NCBI RefSeq assembly: GCF_000337175.1
Contig: NZ_AOIJ01000030.1
Coordinates: 140,441 to 204,440, forward strand
Length of the DNA: 64,000 nt
Source: Natrinema gari JCM 14663
GTDB taxonomy: Archaea > Halobacteriota > Halobacteria > Halobacteriales > Natrialbaceae
Reading direction: 5' to 3'
In this document: in pieces, positions 1 through 8,521 of the stretch
How the letters are laid out: each line of letters begins with the position of its first letter
Position numbering within the stretch: the stretch's first letter is position 1
The notes under the pieces: model-generated
Database searches by the model: none
Told to the model about the DNA's origin: nothing
Seen by the model: the letters and a program-made list of their open reading frames with translations, nothing else
Program-made: the position numbers and the translations under genes

Positions 1-2657
1 CAGACGGACCCTTGTGGGGTCGAAGCGTCGAGATGGCCGACGACGGCCCTCGGCGTCGCGTTACAGACGGACCCTTGTGGGGTCGAAGCGGAGTCTGGTG
101 CGTCGGGGCAACGAACGCGGTGGACGGTTACAGACGGACCCTTGTGGGGTCGAAGCGCCGAACGGCCAGTGATCGGTGGGATGTCGGCCCGTTACAGACG
201 GACCCTTGTGGGGTCGAAGCGATGGCCTCGCGCCACTCGTCCTCGTCCCAATCGTGTTACAGACGGACCCTTGTGGGGTCGAAGCTAGTCGGTGCTATCG
301 GAATCGGAGTGTATCGTAGTGTTACAGACGGACCCTTGTGGGGTCGAAGCCTGGGCTTCCTCGAGGAGTTCCTTTGCGCGTCGAACCAGCGTTACAGACG
401 GACCCTTGTGGGGTCGAAGCTCTCGAGTGTTGTTGGTATCAACTCTGAACACATACTGTTACAGACGGACCCTTGTGGGGTCGAAGCCAACAGTACATGC
501 GAATGGTATGGTGGCTAATCGAGGTTACAGACGGACCCTTGTGGGGTCGAAGCCAGTACGAAGGTCCCGACGGCCCGCCAGAAACGTGGTCCCGTTACAG
601 ACGGACCCTTGTGGGGTCGAAGCACGTGCGTCTCTTTAATCTGATGGACTGGGTCATCGGTTACAGACGGACCCTTGTGGGGTCGAAGCCACTCCGGCCA
701 GAGGACCTCCTCGCGATCGTAGTCCTGGTTACAGACGGACCCTTGTGGGGTCGAAGCCGGGGATGCCTTTCGTGTAGTCGAGCCGATCCAAGTTACAGAC
801 GGACCCTTGTGGGGTCGAAGCAATGTCGTCACTCATCTCCATCACCGTCCTCGTCGTTACAGACGGACCCTTGTGGGGTCGAAGCTGCGACAACGTGCTC
901 ACCTCCGTTGCGGAGAGACTGAGTTACAGACGGACCCTTGTGGGGTCGAAGCCCTGATACAGCCCGTCCTCGGACTTTTCGCTATCGGTTACAGACGGAC
1001 CCTTGTGGGGTCGAAGCGCTCTCATCGTGCTCGTCGCGAGCGGCCGGCTCGGGTTACAGACGGACCCTTGTGGGGTCGAAGCTCGGCCGACGGCTCGAGG
1101 CCGTCCTCGCCCTCGATGGTTACAGACGGACCCTTGTGGGGTCGAAGCAAATTCGGGCGGGAGGACCATACACTCGTGAGCCGGTTACAGACGGACCCTT
1201 GTGGGGTCGAAGCTTGCAACGTGGTGTTTACACCGTCCGGGCCGTCCGCGTTACAGACGGACCCTTGTGGGGTCGAAGCTCTTTGCGTGCTATGTCCGTG
1301 CCGTCATTAGTGCCCGTTACAGACGGACCCTTGTGGGGTCGAAGCACCTCTTGCACGCCGCTTTCCCGGTCCTTTGCCGCCGGTTACAGACGGACCCTTG
1401 TGGGGTCGAAGCCGTGGCGGCCCCTCGGTCGGCTCGAATCGGATGCGTTACAGACGGACCCTTGTGGGGTCGAAGCCCGCCCATAGCCCACCGCGAAAGG
1501 TGGTTTCTCCGGTTACAGACGGACCCTTGTGGGGTCGAAGCATCATTTCGATGGGGGTGCTGGTGATCGGCTGGCTCGTTACAGACGGACCCTTGTGGGG
1601 TCGAAGCAAGACACGGATTCGATCGCGTCGATGGAGTCGCGGAGTTACAGACGGACCCTTGTGGGGTCGAAGCAAGGACACCGGCGCGGACCGCAAACGC
1701 CACCTCGGTTACAGACGGACCCTTGTGGGGTCGAAGCCAAGCTCACGCAATGCGAACGGGTCATACACCGCCGGTTACAGACGGACCCTTGTGGGGTCGA
1801 AGCGTCGTCAGCGAGACGTAGAGCGTGGACAGCTGGTTACAGACGGACCCTTGTGGGGTCGAAGCTACTATAGTCGGACCGTCCGACCGCACCCGCCAAC
1901 CGGTTACAGACGGACCCTTGTGGGGTCGAAGCATCGCTCGCCTGGATCGCCACGAGACAGATTCGCGTCGTTACAGACGGACCCTTGTGGGGTCGAAGCT
2001 CGCAGTACGGTCGGGGGCAGTCTCCTTCGTCGTAGTTACAGACGGACCCTTGTGGGGTCGAAGCGCGGGTCATGTGCCGATCACGCAGGTTTCCTGCTCG
2101 GTTACAGACGGACCCTTGTGGGGTCGAAGCTCCCGGAGGATACGACGCGCCTCCCGGTAGACCTCGTTACAGACGGACCCTTGTGGGGTCGAAGCTGGAC
2201 GTGTCGTGAGACCTGGCCGCGCGAAGACATCCGTTACAGACGGACCCTTGTGGGGTCGAAGCAGCCGGCGGATTCGCGCCCTTGAACCTCACGAACTGTT
2301 ACAGACGGACCCTTGTGGGGTCGAAGCACGCCGAGTTCCGCGACGTAACCGGCGCGAAGCTGGGTTACAGACGGACCCTTGTGGGGTCGAAGCGCCGAAC
2401 TCGGTGAACTCGAAGATGATCGGTGGGATAGTTACAGACGGACCCTTGTGGGGTCGAAGCCACGGACGACGAGATTCGTGCGGTGATCGAGAGCGTTACA
2501 GACGGACCCTTGTGGGGTCGAAGCAAACTCAAGTGCTTTGCACCGACACGAACGCCGCATGTTACAGACGGACCCTTGTGGGGTCGAAGCAAACGCCAGC
2601 AGAAACGTACCGAACACCAGACAGCGAGTTACAGACGGACCCTTGTGGGGTCGAAGA
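1..2657 (+). CRISPR. CRISPR array, 41 repeats and 40 spacers, type I-B-like
   Basis: A 30-bp direct repeat recurs every 62-70 bp (copies at 60-89, 127-156, 191-220 and so on to 2628-2657), separated by unique spacers of 32-40 bp. The first copy is cut by the window edge (26 bases at 1-26). All inner copies look identical; the last one ends in A instead of C. A degenerate terminal repeat normally marks the leader-distal end, so the leader and probably the cas genes lie left of the window and transcription runs on the + strand. Each repeat holds a 5-bp stem GACCC/GGGTC around TTGTG and ends in GTCGAAGC, equivalent to the 8-nt crRNA 5' handle of haloarchaeal subtype I-B arrays. Small ORFs read through the array are artefacts of the repeat. 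No cas gene is present in the window. Confidence 0.98.
2628..2657 (+). repeat. Terminal degenerate CRISPR repeat
   Basis: The last repeat matches the array consensus at 29 of 30 positions and differs at its final base (C to A). It is followed by AT-rich non-repetitive DNA. It fixes the leader-distal end and hence the array orientation. Confidence 0.85.
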
Positions 2658-3014
2658 CTCTATAAGAAGGAAAATAGGAACAGATTTGCGGTCAACTCTA
2701 CTCGTGCCGATCAATTGACGATCTCCACGACACCCGACCAACTTGGCCGGTCAGAGACGTTGGAATCTTTGATCTCTTCAGAACCTAATACGGCCATTTC
2801 AGTCGGTTGAAAAGACTGTTTAGCCGATGTAAGGGGAACAGTATCCGATACCAAAATCCGGTTTCGACTGATGTTTGGGTAAACCCCAAACAACTGTCGG
2901 TTCCATTGGAACCATCCCCGACTATTTCGACCCGGCTCAATAGATGATAAACCGCTGTTCATACACAAACTGGAGACGGCCGTTTCGCCCGGCGAAAAAA
3001 GACGGTTTAGCTGA
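2658..3014. other. Gene-free junction between CRISPR array and dead integrase module
   Basis: No convincing ORF is seen on either strand. The stretch is more AT-rich than the chromosome around it. It holds a perfect 8-bp inverted repeat (2872-2892) and one copy of an imperfect direct repeat (about 2807-2862, resembling about 2990-3047). It probably contains the former promoter region of the integrase module. Confidence 0.5.
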
Positions 3015-3047
3015 CAAAAGGGACGACAGCGTTCAACACCAAAGGAG
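2807..3047. repeat. Imperfect direct repeat pair, about 55 bp each
   Basis: About 2807-2862 and about 2990-3047 align by eye around the shared pattern CGG, A-run, GAC, GTTTAGC, A/G-rich run, GGG(A)AC. Identity is roughly two thirds, with small gaps. The right copy runs into the start of the degraded integrase-partner ORF, so this may be a duplicated control region. Confidence 0.4.
2872..2892. promoter_or_regulatory. Perfect inverted repeat, 8-bp arms, 5-nt loop
   Basis: TGTTTGGG, a 5-nt spacer and CCCAAACA form a perfect dyad. It lies about 140 bp upstream of the first readable codons of the dead integration module, so it could be an operator or an element-encoded hairpin. No function can be assigned from sequence alone. 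Confidence 0.4.
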
Positions 3048-3343
3048 ATCTCGGCCGACATTCGGGAAGCCCCGCCCAACTACCAGTATCAGTGGGTTAG
3101 TCCCGACTACGTCGAGGAGTTCCTAATCGCCCTCCGTGATGGAAACGTTGGCCGGCACAGTCACACTCGTAACATCCAGACCGTCTACTTCGAATATTTC
3201 AGCCGGTCGAAGCGTTCTACACTTGGTTGAAGTGGCATACGGAGTATCCGCATGTCTACCACCTCGTCAGGATGGCGGCTATCGAAGGTGGTTATACCCG
3301 AGAAGTATGGAACCGAAAGCTCAAGCAGAACGACAAACGGTGA
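3015..3343 (+). pseudogene. Broken small ORF upstream of integrase (integrase partner protein remnant)
   Basis: Two reading frames together give about 110 protein-like residues. Frame 3 is open from 3015 and runs through PPNYQYQWVSPDYVEEFL and RDGNVGRHSHTRNIQ. After a frameshift near 3213 it continues in frame 2 with FYTWLKWHTEYPHVYHLV and ends WNRKLKQNDKR at the TGA 3341-3343. The stop sits 3 bp before the ATG of the integrase, so the two were an operon. No start codon survives in frame 3. From memory, haloarchaeal integrases of this type are often preceded by a small ORF of this flavour; its role is unknown. This is a frameshifted remnant, not a functional gene. Confidence 0.65.
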
Positions 3344-3346
3344 CCT

Positions 3347-4439
3347 ATGGTCGAAAACGACCGACAAACGCTTGCAGAAGCGTTCGACCGCGAGATAGAT
3401 CCACTCGCCGAGTACGCCACCACGTTCGATGAAGTCGATATCGACGTTTTTGGCATGTTCCTCAAGGACGTACTGGAGTCGGAGAACCCGACTGAGTCGA
3501 CTATCGACTCTTACGAACGCTCCATCAGGGAGTGGACGGAGTTCATGGAAGTGCAGGATCGCCATCCTGCTTGGCTAATGAGGACCACGTCAAACGGTTC
3601 GTCCGACGCGAATTGGACGAAAAGGGGAACACCCAACGAACGGCAAAAAAGAAGCTCTGGGAGTTGAACAAGATCTACAGGTACTGGCAGAACGGTGCCG
3701 AGTTCCCACATCCGATCGACTACAACCCGTTCCAGATAGCGAAAAAGAAGATGTTGCTATCTACAAAGCGAATTAAGGAGCCACCACGCATCTCCGTCGA
3801 GGAATTCAGGAACATCGTCGCCGATGTGAAACACGTTCGCGATCGGGCGTTCATCGTCACCCAGCTCAAGTTAGGGCTCCGGGCGTCAGAGATGGCGAAC
3901 ATCAAGATAAGCGAGATCAACCTCGTCAGCCAAGAGGTAGAGAACCACTACGAGGAGATGGGTACGTTGCCCTCCATCTCTTGGTTCGATAACGCCGTCT
4001 ACATTCCGCACGACAGACAGGGTAATAAGTCTGAACGGCCCCGGGTACTGCCGATAGACGACGAACTGCGTCGCCTCTGGGTTCGGTATCTTCTGGTCCG
4101 TCCGGACAACGGCGAACCTTGGTTGTTCCTCAGCCACACGAACAACACGTAGATGGATGATGAAGGAATCAACAACGCCTGGAAACGTCATTTCCACCCC
4201 GAATACGAGGAAACCCCCCACATCATCGAGCCGTGACATCACACTACGGCAGTCATCGGTTTACGACTTACTGGCGCGTCGAGCAGGATCTCAACCGAGA
4301 GTTAATTAAGTACATGCGAGGCGATACGTCAGCAGGTGGTGTGACCGATCCCGCCGGTGGCATCGACCACTATATCCACAGTTACTATGAGGACATCGAA
4401 CCGGTATATCGGGAACGTGTCTTCAAATTAGGAGTGTGA
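3347..4439 (+). pseudogene. Decayed phage-type tyrosine recombinase (integrase)
   Basis: The piece 3347 to about 3571 encodes the N-terminal SAM-like core-binding part (AEYATTFDEVDIDVFGMFL). A frameshift near 3571 leads into NEDHVKRFVRRELDE and the catalytic domain with the first catalytic Arg in LGLRASEMANI. A TAG at 4150-4152 interrupts HTNNT/MDDEGINNAW, and a further frameshift near 4191-4200 leads to the HxxRH box, here HYGSH (Ser in the place of the second catalytic Arg), then FTTYWRVEQDLNRELIKYMRG. The end keeps the tyrosine region (HYIHSYYEDIEPVYRERVF). At least three disruptions and a lost catalytic residue make it inactive. It was probably carried by a provirus or integrative element beside the CRISPR locus. 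Confidence 0.88.
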
Positions 4440-4666
4440 CAAGGGCGTAACCTCCGAATCGGAACCGGTAATAGAGGAGCCTCGCCTCTTTGTTCAGATA
4501 TCCGAAGTCTTATAGATTCAAGGAGTATCGTCGATGTCTACCAGCACGTCGTAGATCGATCGTTTCCCACGATTCACCGAGAACGTCGATACGGAAACCA
4601 CTACGAAGGGCGGCACAGCCTCGCATTTCGAGAACGCATATACGGGACCGGTCTCTTAGGAGAGAC

Positions 4667-5554
4667 ATGAACGATAGGAGTTCCACAAGTGCGGGGTGGT
4701 TCGTGGACATCGATCCAGCGGATGTAGAAGCGGCTACAGAGGCTATTCGAGAGGAGACTGCTGAGGTACCTCGAAATTGGCCTGCCGAAGCCGTAGAGGC
4801 GGGTTTCGCGGACGACGAAGCCGACTATTACGCCAAACTCCGCGAGTCCACGGTCGAATCCACCCGCGAAGCTGTCAGAGAGCGAGAAGCGGCAGATGAT
4901 CAACAGCTAAAACATAGTATTCGGGCCATGGACGACTGCAATCGGACAGCCAACGAACTCGCCGAGCGACTGGCGGAGTGGGCCGGGACCGTCGATCCAG
5001 ACGCGGGAACCGGCGTCGAGTACGCCAGAGCACTCGCACGCGGGGAGGCCGACGACGACATCGCGGAGCCCGTGATCGGATCGCTCGCCGAACGCGTCGC
5101 CGACCTCGCCGACGAGGCCGACGACCTCCGGGAGTTCGTCGATCGCCAGACCCCGGCCGTCGCGCCGAACCTCTCGGCGCTGTCCGATCCGGTCCTCGCG
5201 GCGCGACTGATCGCGCTGGCCGGCGGCTTAGAGGAACTCGCGAAGAAACCGAGCGGCACGGTACAGGTATTGGGCGCGGAGGACGCCCTGTTCGCCCACC
5301 TGCGCGGGCACGCGCCCTCGCCCAAACACGGGATCATCTACACGCACGACGCCGTGCGGGGCACCCACCCCGAGAATCGCGGCTCGGCGGCGCGCGCAGT
5401 GGCCGGCAAACTCTCCATCGCCGCCCGCGTCGATCACTACTCCGGTGAGTTAAAGCCCGAACTCGAGGCGGAACTCGCCGAGCGGATCGAGACGATTCAG
5501 GCCCGGACGACGGACGAGGACGCCGGGACCGACGGAGGTGCCGCCGATGAGTGA
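4667..5554 (+). CDS. nop5: Nop5/Nop56-58 family C/D box RNP scaffold
   Basis: The 295-residue product is the archaeal Nop5 scaffold. It bridges L7Ae-bound C/D box guide RNA and fibrillarin for 2'-O-methylation of rRNA and tRNA. The start ATG at 4667 follows AGGAGAG and leaves out an upstream in-frame extension from 4490 that is not protein-like. An acidic, haloarchaeal-type N domain and a coiled coil (residues about 60-160) precede the conserved NOP domain, seen in APNLSALSDPVLAARLIALA (about 165-185), SGTVQVLGAEDALFAHL and GSAARAVAGKLSIAARVDHY near 240-260. It overlaps the following fibrillarin gene by 8 bp, which supports co-translation of the two partners. Confidence 0.93.
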   Translation: MNDRSSTSAGWFVDIDPADVEAATEAIREETAEVPRNWPAEAVEAGFADDEADYYAKLRESTVESTREAVREREAADDQQLKHSIRAMDDCNRTANELAERLAEWAGTVDPDAGTGVEYARALARGEADDDIAEPVIGSLAERVADLADEADDLREFVDRQTPAVAPNLSALSDPVLAARLIALAGGLEELAKKPSGTVQVLGAEDALFAHLRGHAPSPKHGIIYTHDAVRGTHPENRGSAARAVAGKLSIAARVDHYSGELKPELEAELAERIETIQARTTDEDAGTDGGAADE

Positions 5555-6182
5555 GCAGCTTCCGGAAGGGGTCAAGCGCCGCGCGTTCGACGGGACCGAC
5601 CGCCTCGCGACGCGAGGGGAGCCGGTCTACGGCGAGCCGACGGACGGGGCGTGGCGCGCGTGGAACCCACACCGATCCAAGCTCGGCGCGATGCTCGAGG
5701 TGGGCATGGACACCGGCCTCGAGGGCGGCGAGACCGTGCTCTATCTGGGGGCCGCGAGCGGGACGACGGTGAGCCACGTCGCCGATTTCGCGGGCCCGAC
5801 CTACGCGGTCGAGTTCGCCGCGCGGCCGGTGCGGGATTTGCTCGAGACCGCGGACTCGCGCGAGCGGCTCTTTCCGCTCCTGAAAGACGCCCGGAAGCCG
5901 GCGACCTACGCCCACGTCGTCGAGTCGGACGTGGACGTGATCGTCCAGGACGTGGCGACGCGGGGGCAGGCGCGGGTCGCGCTCGAGAACCGGCAGTTCC
6001 TGGCCGACGACGGGCGGCTCTTACTGGCTGTGAAGGCGCGGAGTGAGGACGTGACACGGGAGCCCGCAGCTGTGTTCGAGGACGTTCGTGAGGAGTTAGC
6101 GGCGGGGTACGAGGTTTTGGAGGCGAAAAGACTCGAGGAGTATCATACGGATCACCTTGGGATCGTAGCGCGGCCGCGGTGA
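5547..6182 (+). CDS. flpA: Fibrillarin-like rRNA/tRNA 2'-O-methyltransferase
   Basis: The 211-residue protein is the SAM-dependent catalytic subunit of the C/D box RNP. The glycine-rich SAM loop VLYLGAASGTTVSHVAD lies at about residues 63-80. The fibrillarin catalytic K-D-K-H residues can be placed in NPHRSKLGA, VIVQDVATRGQ, LLLAVKARSED and YHTDHLGIV. The ATG at 5547 lies inside the end of nop5, whose TGA is at 5552-5554; a slightly earlier in-frame ATG at 5538 is less likely. Pairing with nop5 is the standard archaeal arrangement. Length is normal for the family. Confidence 0.95.
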   Translation: MSEQLPEGVKRRAFDGTDRLATRGEPVYGEPTDGAWRAWNPHRSKLGAMLEVGMDTGLEGGETVLYLGAASGTTVSHVADFAGPTYAVEFAARPVRDLLETADSRERLFPLLKDARKPATYAHVVESDVDVIVQDVATRGQARVALENRQFLADDGRLLLAVKARSEDVTREPAAVFEDVREELAAGYEVLEAKRLEEYHTDHLGIVARPR

Positions 6183-6202
6183 GTTATATTATGGGAGGTT
6201 GG

Positions 6203-6722
6203 TATTCACAACCATTTTCGATCAGTATAGTTGACCTGACCGCTCAGTCCAACTCGGGAGAGGGCAGTCGATAGCCAAATTGATCAACGAGAAACTTAGC
6301 CTCGGAGAGCTGGTTTTTCTCACGGGTTTCCTGCAGAAACGCAGTCGCCGGATCAGTGCCATGCCGACTGAACAACGCAACGTCAAGAAGCAACGTTGTC
6401 TCGATATCTATTGCACCATATAGCCACGCTCACCCTCCGTTGATCTTGATATCGGTTTCGTCGACAGCGGCCCGCGACGGCTTTGCCGTTGCGGGTCGTA
6501 TTCGCTATCAACCAGGCAACGAATCCAGTTCCAGATCGCTCCGTAAGAGCGTTCGACGCCTAATCCCGCGAGAATCCTTGTTGTCTCCCGAAGCGAACAA
6601 CCGGGCTGGTGGAGGCTGACGGCGAACGCCCTGACGGATGTCGCCGTCCGTTCATTCTCCCACTATTCTTCTAAATTCCCCTCATAGATCTCGCTGAGCA
6701 GGTCTACGGGCATCTTAATCAT
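6203..6722 (-). pseudogene. Truncated transposase remnant, IS6/ISH-type
   Basis: Read from the ATG at 6722, the minus strand gives MIKMPVDLLSEIYEGNLEE, a TAG, then WENERTATSVRAFAVSLHQ, GCSLRETTRILAGLGVERS and YGAIWNWI. After frameshifts come AVDETDIKING, a TGA, LYGAIDIETTLLLDVALF, SRHGTDPATAFLQ and finally LSGQVNYTDRKWL, where similarity stops. This order matches the DDE-type transposases of small haloarchaeal IS6-like elements (DET near mid-protein, GAID...RHGTDPA). The C-terminal third with the last catalytic Glu is missing, and at least two stops and two frameshifts are present. Terminal inverted repeats were not found. Confidence 0.8.
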
Positions 6723-6791
6723 AATATTATCTGGCTCAAAGAGTTGAAAAGTGACAGAGTGGATGTTAGTCTTCCTCAGTCCGCTTCAACA

Positions 6792-7061
6792 TTATTCAGT
6801 AGACCGTGTTTCTAATTCTCTCGCATCAAGTTCACTCCGAAGATACCGTTCACCGATCTCGGTGATCGTGTAGACGCCGTTTCCGATATTCTGAGTAAGG
6901 CCGTATTCCTCGAGTTTCATACATCGGTTATTAATATGTTGTCGTGAGAATGGAATCGGCCCCTCTTCTTTGATCTTCGTCGGAGATCGAGGGCCGTTCT
7001 CGGCCAAGAACTCGAGAATCCTATCATCAGCGAGAACCATCCAGTCGGCAGAAACCCGCAT
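6792..7061 (-). CDS. Winged-helix protein, phiH1 repressor-like
   Basis: This 89-residue protein has the composition of a single winged helix: DRILEFLAENGPRSPTKIKE (helices 1-2), FSRQHINNRCMKLEEYGL (recognition helix) and a wing NGVYTITEIGERYL. It resembles the many small haloarchaeal proteins related to the repressor of halophage phiH. It probably binds DNA as a dimer and may be left over from the accessory element to its left. Start ATG at 7061 is the only good candidate. Targets are unknown. Confidence 0.8.
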   Translation of the reverse strand: MRVSADWMVLADDRILEFLAENGPRSPTKIKEEGPIPFSRQHINNRCMKLEEYGLTQNIGNGVYTITEIGERYLRSELDARELETRSTE

Positions 7062-7276
7062 ACTACTCCGATACCCTCACGCTATCAAATCCTCGTCGGA
7101 AAGCAACTCTGGAAGCTAGAGGGATTGGATGAAATCTATAGGCAATTATACCAACTTTGAGCAAATATAGTTTCTCGTGGAGTGATACACGGATGTGACT
7201 GTCGGAGTCCTCCGAAAGCAGTCCAGTGCTGTAGACACCGGGCTGCAATCAGCTCCCAAAACCACTACCGGAAGCC

Positions 7277-7732
7277 ATGTCCGACGACGATTCGCGGGAC
7301 CTTCAAAACCCCGCTCGAGCAGACGCATCACCCCCAACAAGCGACCGATCGGCGGCTGGCAGCACGACCTGGACCGGCCTCACTGCCCTCCAGCGCGACT
7401 GTCTCGAGGCGGTCGCCCGTTGCGAGCACACGGGCGACACCACGGACGAACGGGCGATTACGTACGCCCTCGAGTACGCCTACCCCTCCGTCGACTACGC
7501 CCAGCTCCACTCAACGCTGGCCATGCTCACCGCACACGAGTTGGTCACCAGCCGGCGGGTCGACGAAGGGACGAGCGAGTATACCCCCACCGACGCGGGA
7601 CGGGCGCTGCTGGCACGGCGCGCCACCCAGCTCGCGGCCGCCTGCGGCGTCGCGATCGGCGACCGCTCCGCCGCGGAACTCGAAGCGATCGAGAACGCAG
7701 CCGTTCCACCGAAATGCGATCGGGACGGCTGA
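7277..7732 (+). CDS. Uncharacterised winged-helix-like protein
   Basis: The 151-residue acidic protein starts at ATG 7277. After a disordered N-terminus rich in D, S and A, residues about 33-110 look like a winged helix: LTALQRDCLEAVARCEHTGD, YPSVDYAQLHSTLAMLTAHE and the wing TSEYTPTDAGRALLARR. It has no family name I can give with certainty. The end overlaps a 51-residue Zn-ribbon ORF (7714-7869), which suggests the two are expressed together. It may act as a regulator, by analogy with PadR/MarR-like domains only. Confidence 0.7.
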   Translation: MSDDDSRDLQNPARADASPPTSDRSAAGSTTWTGLTALQRDCLEAVARCEHTGDTTDERAITYALEYAYPSVDYAQLHSTLAMLTAHELVTSRRVDEGTSEYTPTDAGRALLARRATQLAAACGVAIGDRSAAELEAIENAAVPPKCDRDG

Positions 7733-7869
7733 CCGGGGCTCGAAGCGAGGACCCACTGCGCTGTCCCGACTGCGGCGCGGTAATCCCCGAACGCGACCCG
7801 CTGGTCGGCTGGTGGCTCTGTGATGACTGCATGCTCGCGGTCGCCGACGACGGTACGTGGATCACCTGA
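7714..7869 (+). CDS. Small zinc-ribbon protein, 51 residues
   Basis: The ORF starts at an ATG inside the end of the preceding gene (19-bp overlap) and encodes RCPDCGAVIPERDPLVGWWL then CDDCMLAVADDGTWIT. Two CxxC knuckles about 18 residues apart are typical of zinc ribbons, of which haloarchaea have many uncharacterised small examples. Without the overlap start it would be buried in a long ORF of shadow sequence, so the start is an inference. Function unknown. Confidence 0.6.
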   Translation: MRSGRLTGARSEDPLRCPDCGAVIPERDPLVGWWLCDDCMLAVADDGTWIT

Positions 7870-7918
7870 GACGATCGCTCGAGACGCACGAACCGGTGGG
7901 AAAAACGGACGGCGGTCG

Positions 7919-8521
7919 CTACGGCTCCGACCCGTTGTCCATCATATCGTCATCCCTGATATCGTCGTCCATCGTCTCGTTCATCCCATCCTCGAGCGTG
8001 ATTAGCGCGTCGTCGATCACCGGCTCGCCGTCACTCGTGTAGGGGCCGTCGGCCTCGGGGAACTCGTACGTCTGGTTGTCGTTGGTGTCCTGATGGGGCA
8101 TCGCGATCAACACCTGACTCTCCTCGAGGGACTCGTTGAACTCGACGGTCACGTTTTCGTGGTCGCCGGACGCTAAGTAGGTGGAGTTACCCAGGACGTC
8201 CCCGGGCTCGTACTCCTCGGACATGTTCGTGACGGTCTCGCTCTCGTCTGCCGTCATGTTGTCCGTTGCGTTTTCGTCGACGAGCGCGGCCGCGTGGATG
8301 GCGACGAAGCCGCCCTCGGGGAGCGTCGTGTTATTGACGACGACTGCCGACCCGTTCGACGTTTGATTCTCGAAGGTCACCGTGGCCGTTTCGTTCTCCG
8401 TCTCGTTGTCTTGGGCCGTGCTGGCGTCGATCGCGGCGAACGCGATGCTCGCCCCCGAGAGGAGGACGAGCGTCGCGATGACTGTGACGCCGACGGTTCT
8501 TGCACGCGGTAGCATAACCAT
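7919..8521 (-). CDS. Secreted DUF7282-like protein
   Basis: The product (about 200 residues; start at ATG 8521 or 8515) begins with LPRARTVGVTVIATLVLLSG, a signal peptide or N-terminal membrane segment, followed by a Thr/Asn/Glu-rich exported domain. The pattern VTFENQTSNGSAVVVNNTTLP, GGFVAIHAAAL, GDVLGNSTYLASGDH and SQVLIAMPHQDTNDNQTYEF is that of the haloarchaeal surface domain DUF7282. Many N-x-S/T sites suggest N-glycosylation. The C-terminus ends in an acidic DDDIRDDDMMDN tail. The upstream in-frame extension (to 8593) is not protein-like. Confidence 0.8.
   Translation of the reverse strand: MVMLPRARTVGVTVIATLVLLSGASIAFAAIDASTAQDNETENETATVTFENQTSNGSAVVVNNTTLPEGGFVAIHAAALVDENATDNMTADESETVTNMSEEYEPGDVLGNSTYLASGDHENVTVEFNESLEESQVLIAMPHQDTNDNQTYEFPEADGPYTSDGEPVIDDALITLEDGMNETMDDDIRDDDMMDNGSEP

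Noticed and set aside
12-2665. Many overlapping ORFs on both strands between 12 and 2665
   Set aside because: They are read-through of the CRISPR repeat, each containing the same repeated peptide once per repeat.
4490-4666. N-terminal extension of Nop5 from 4490
   Set aside because: The extra 59 residues are Arg/Ser-rich and not protein-like. The ATG at 4667 with a preceding purine-rich run is the better start.
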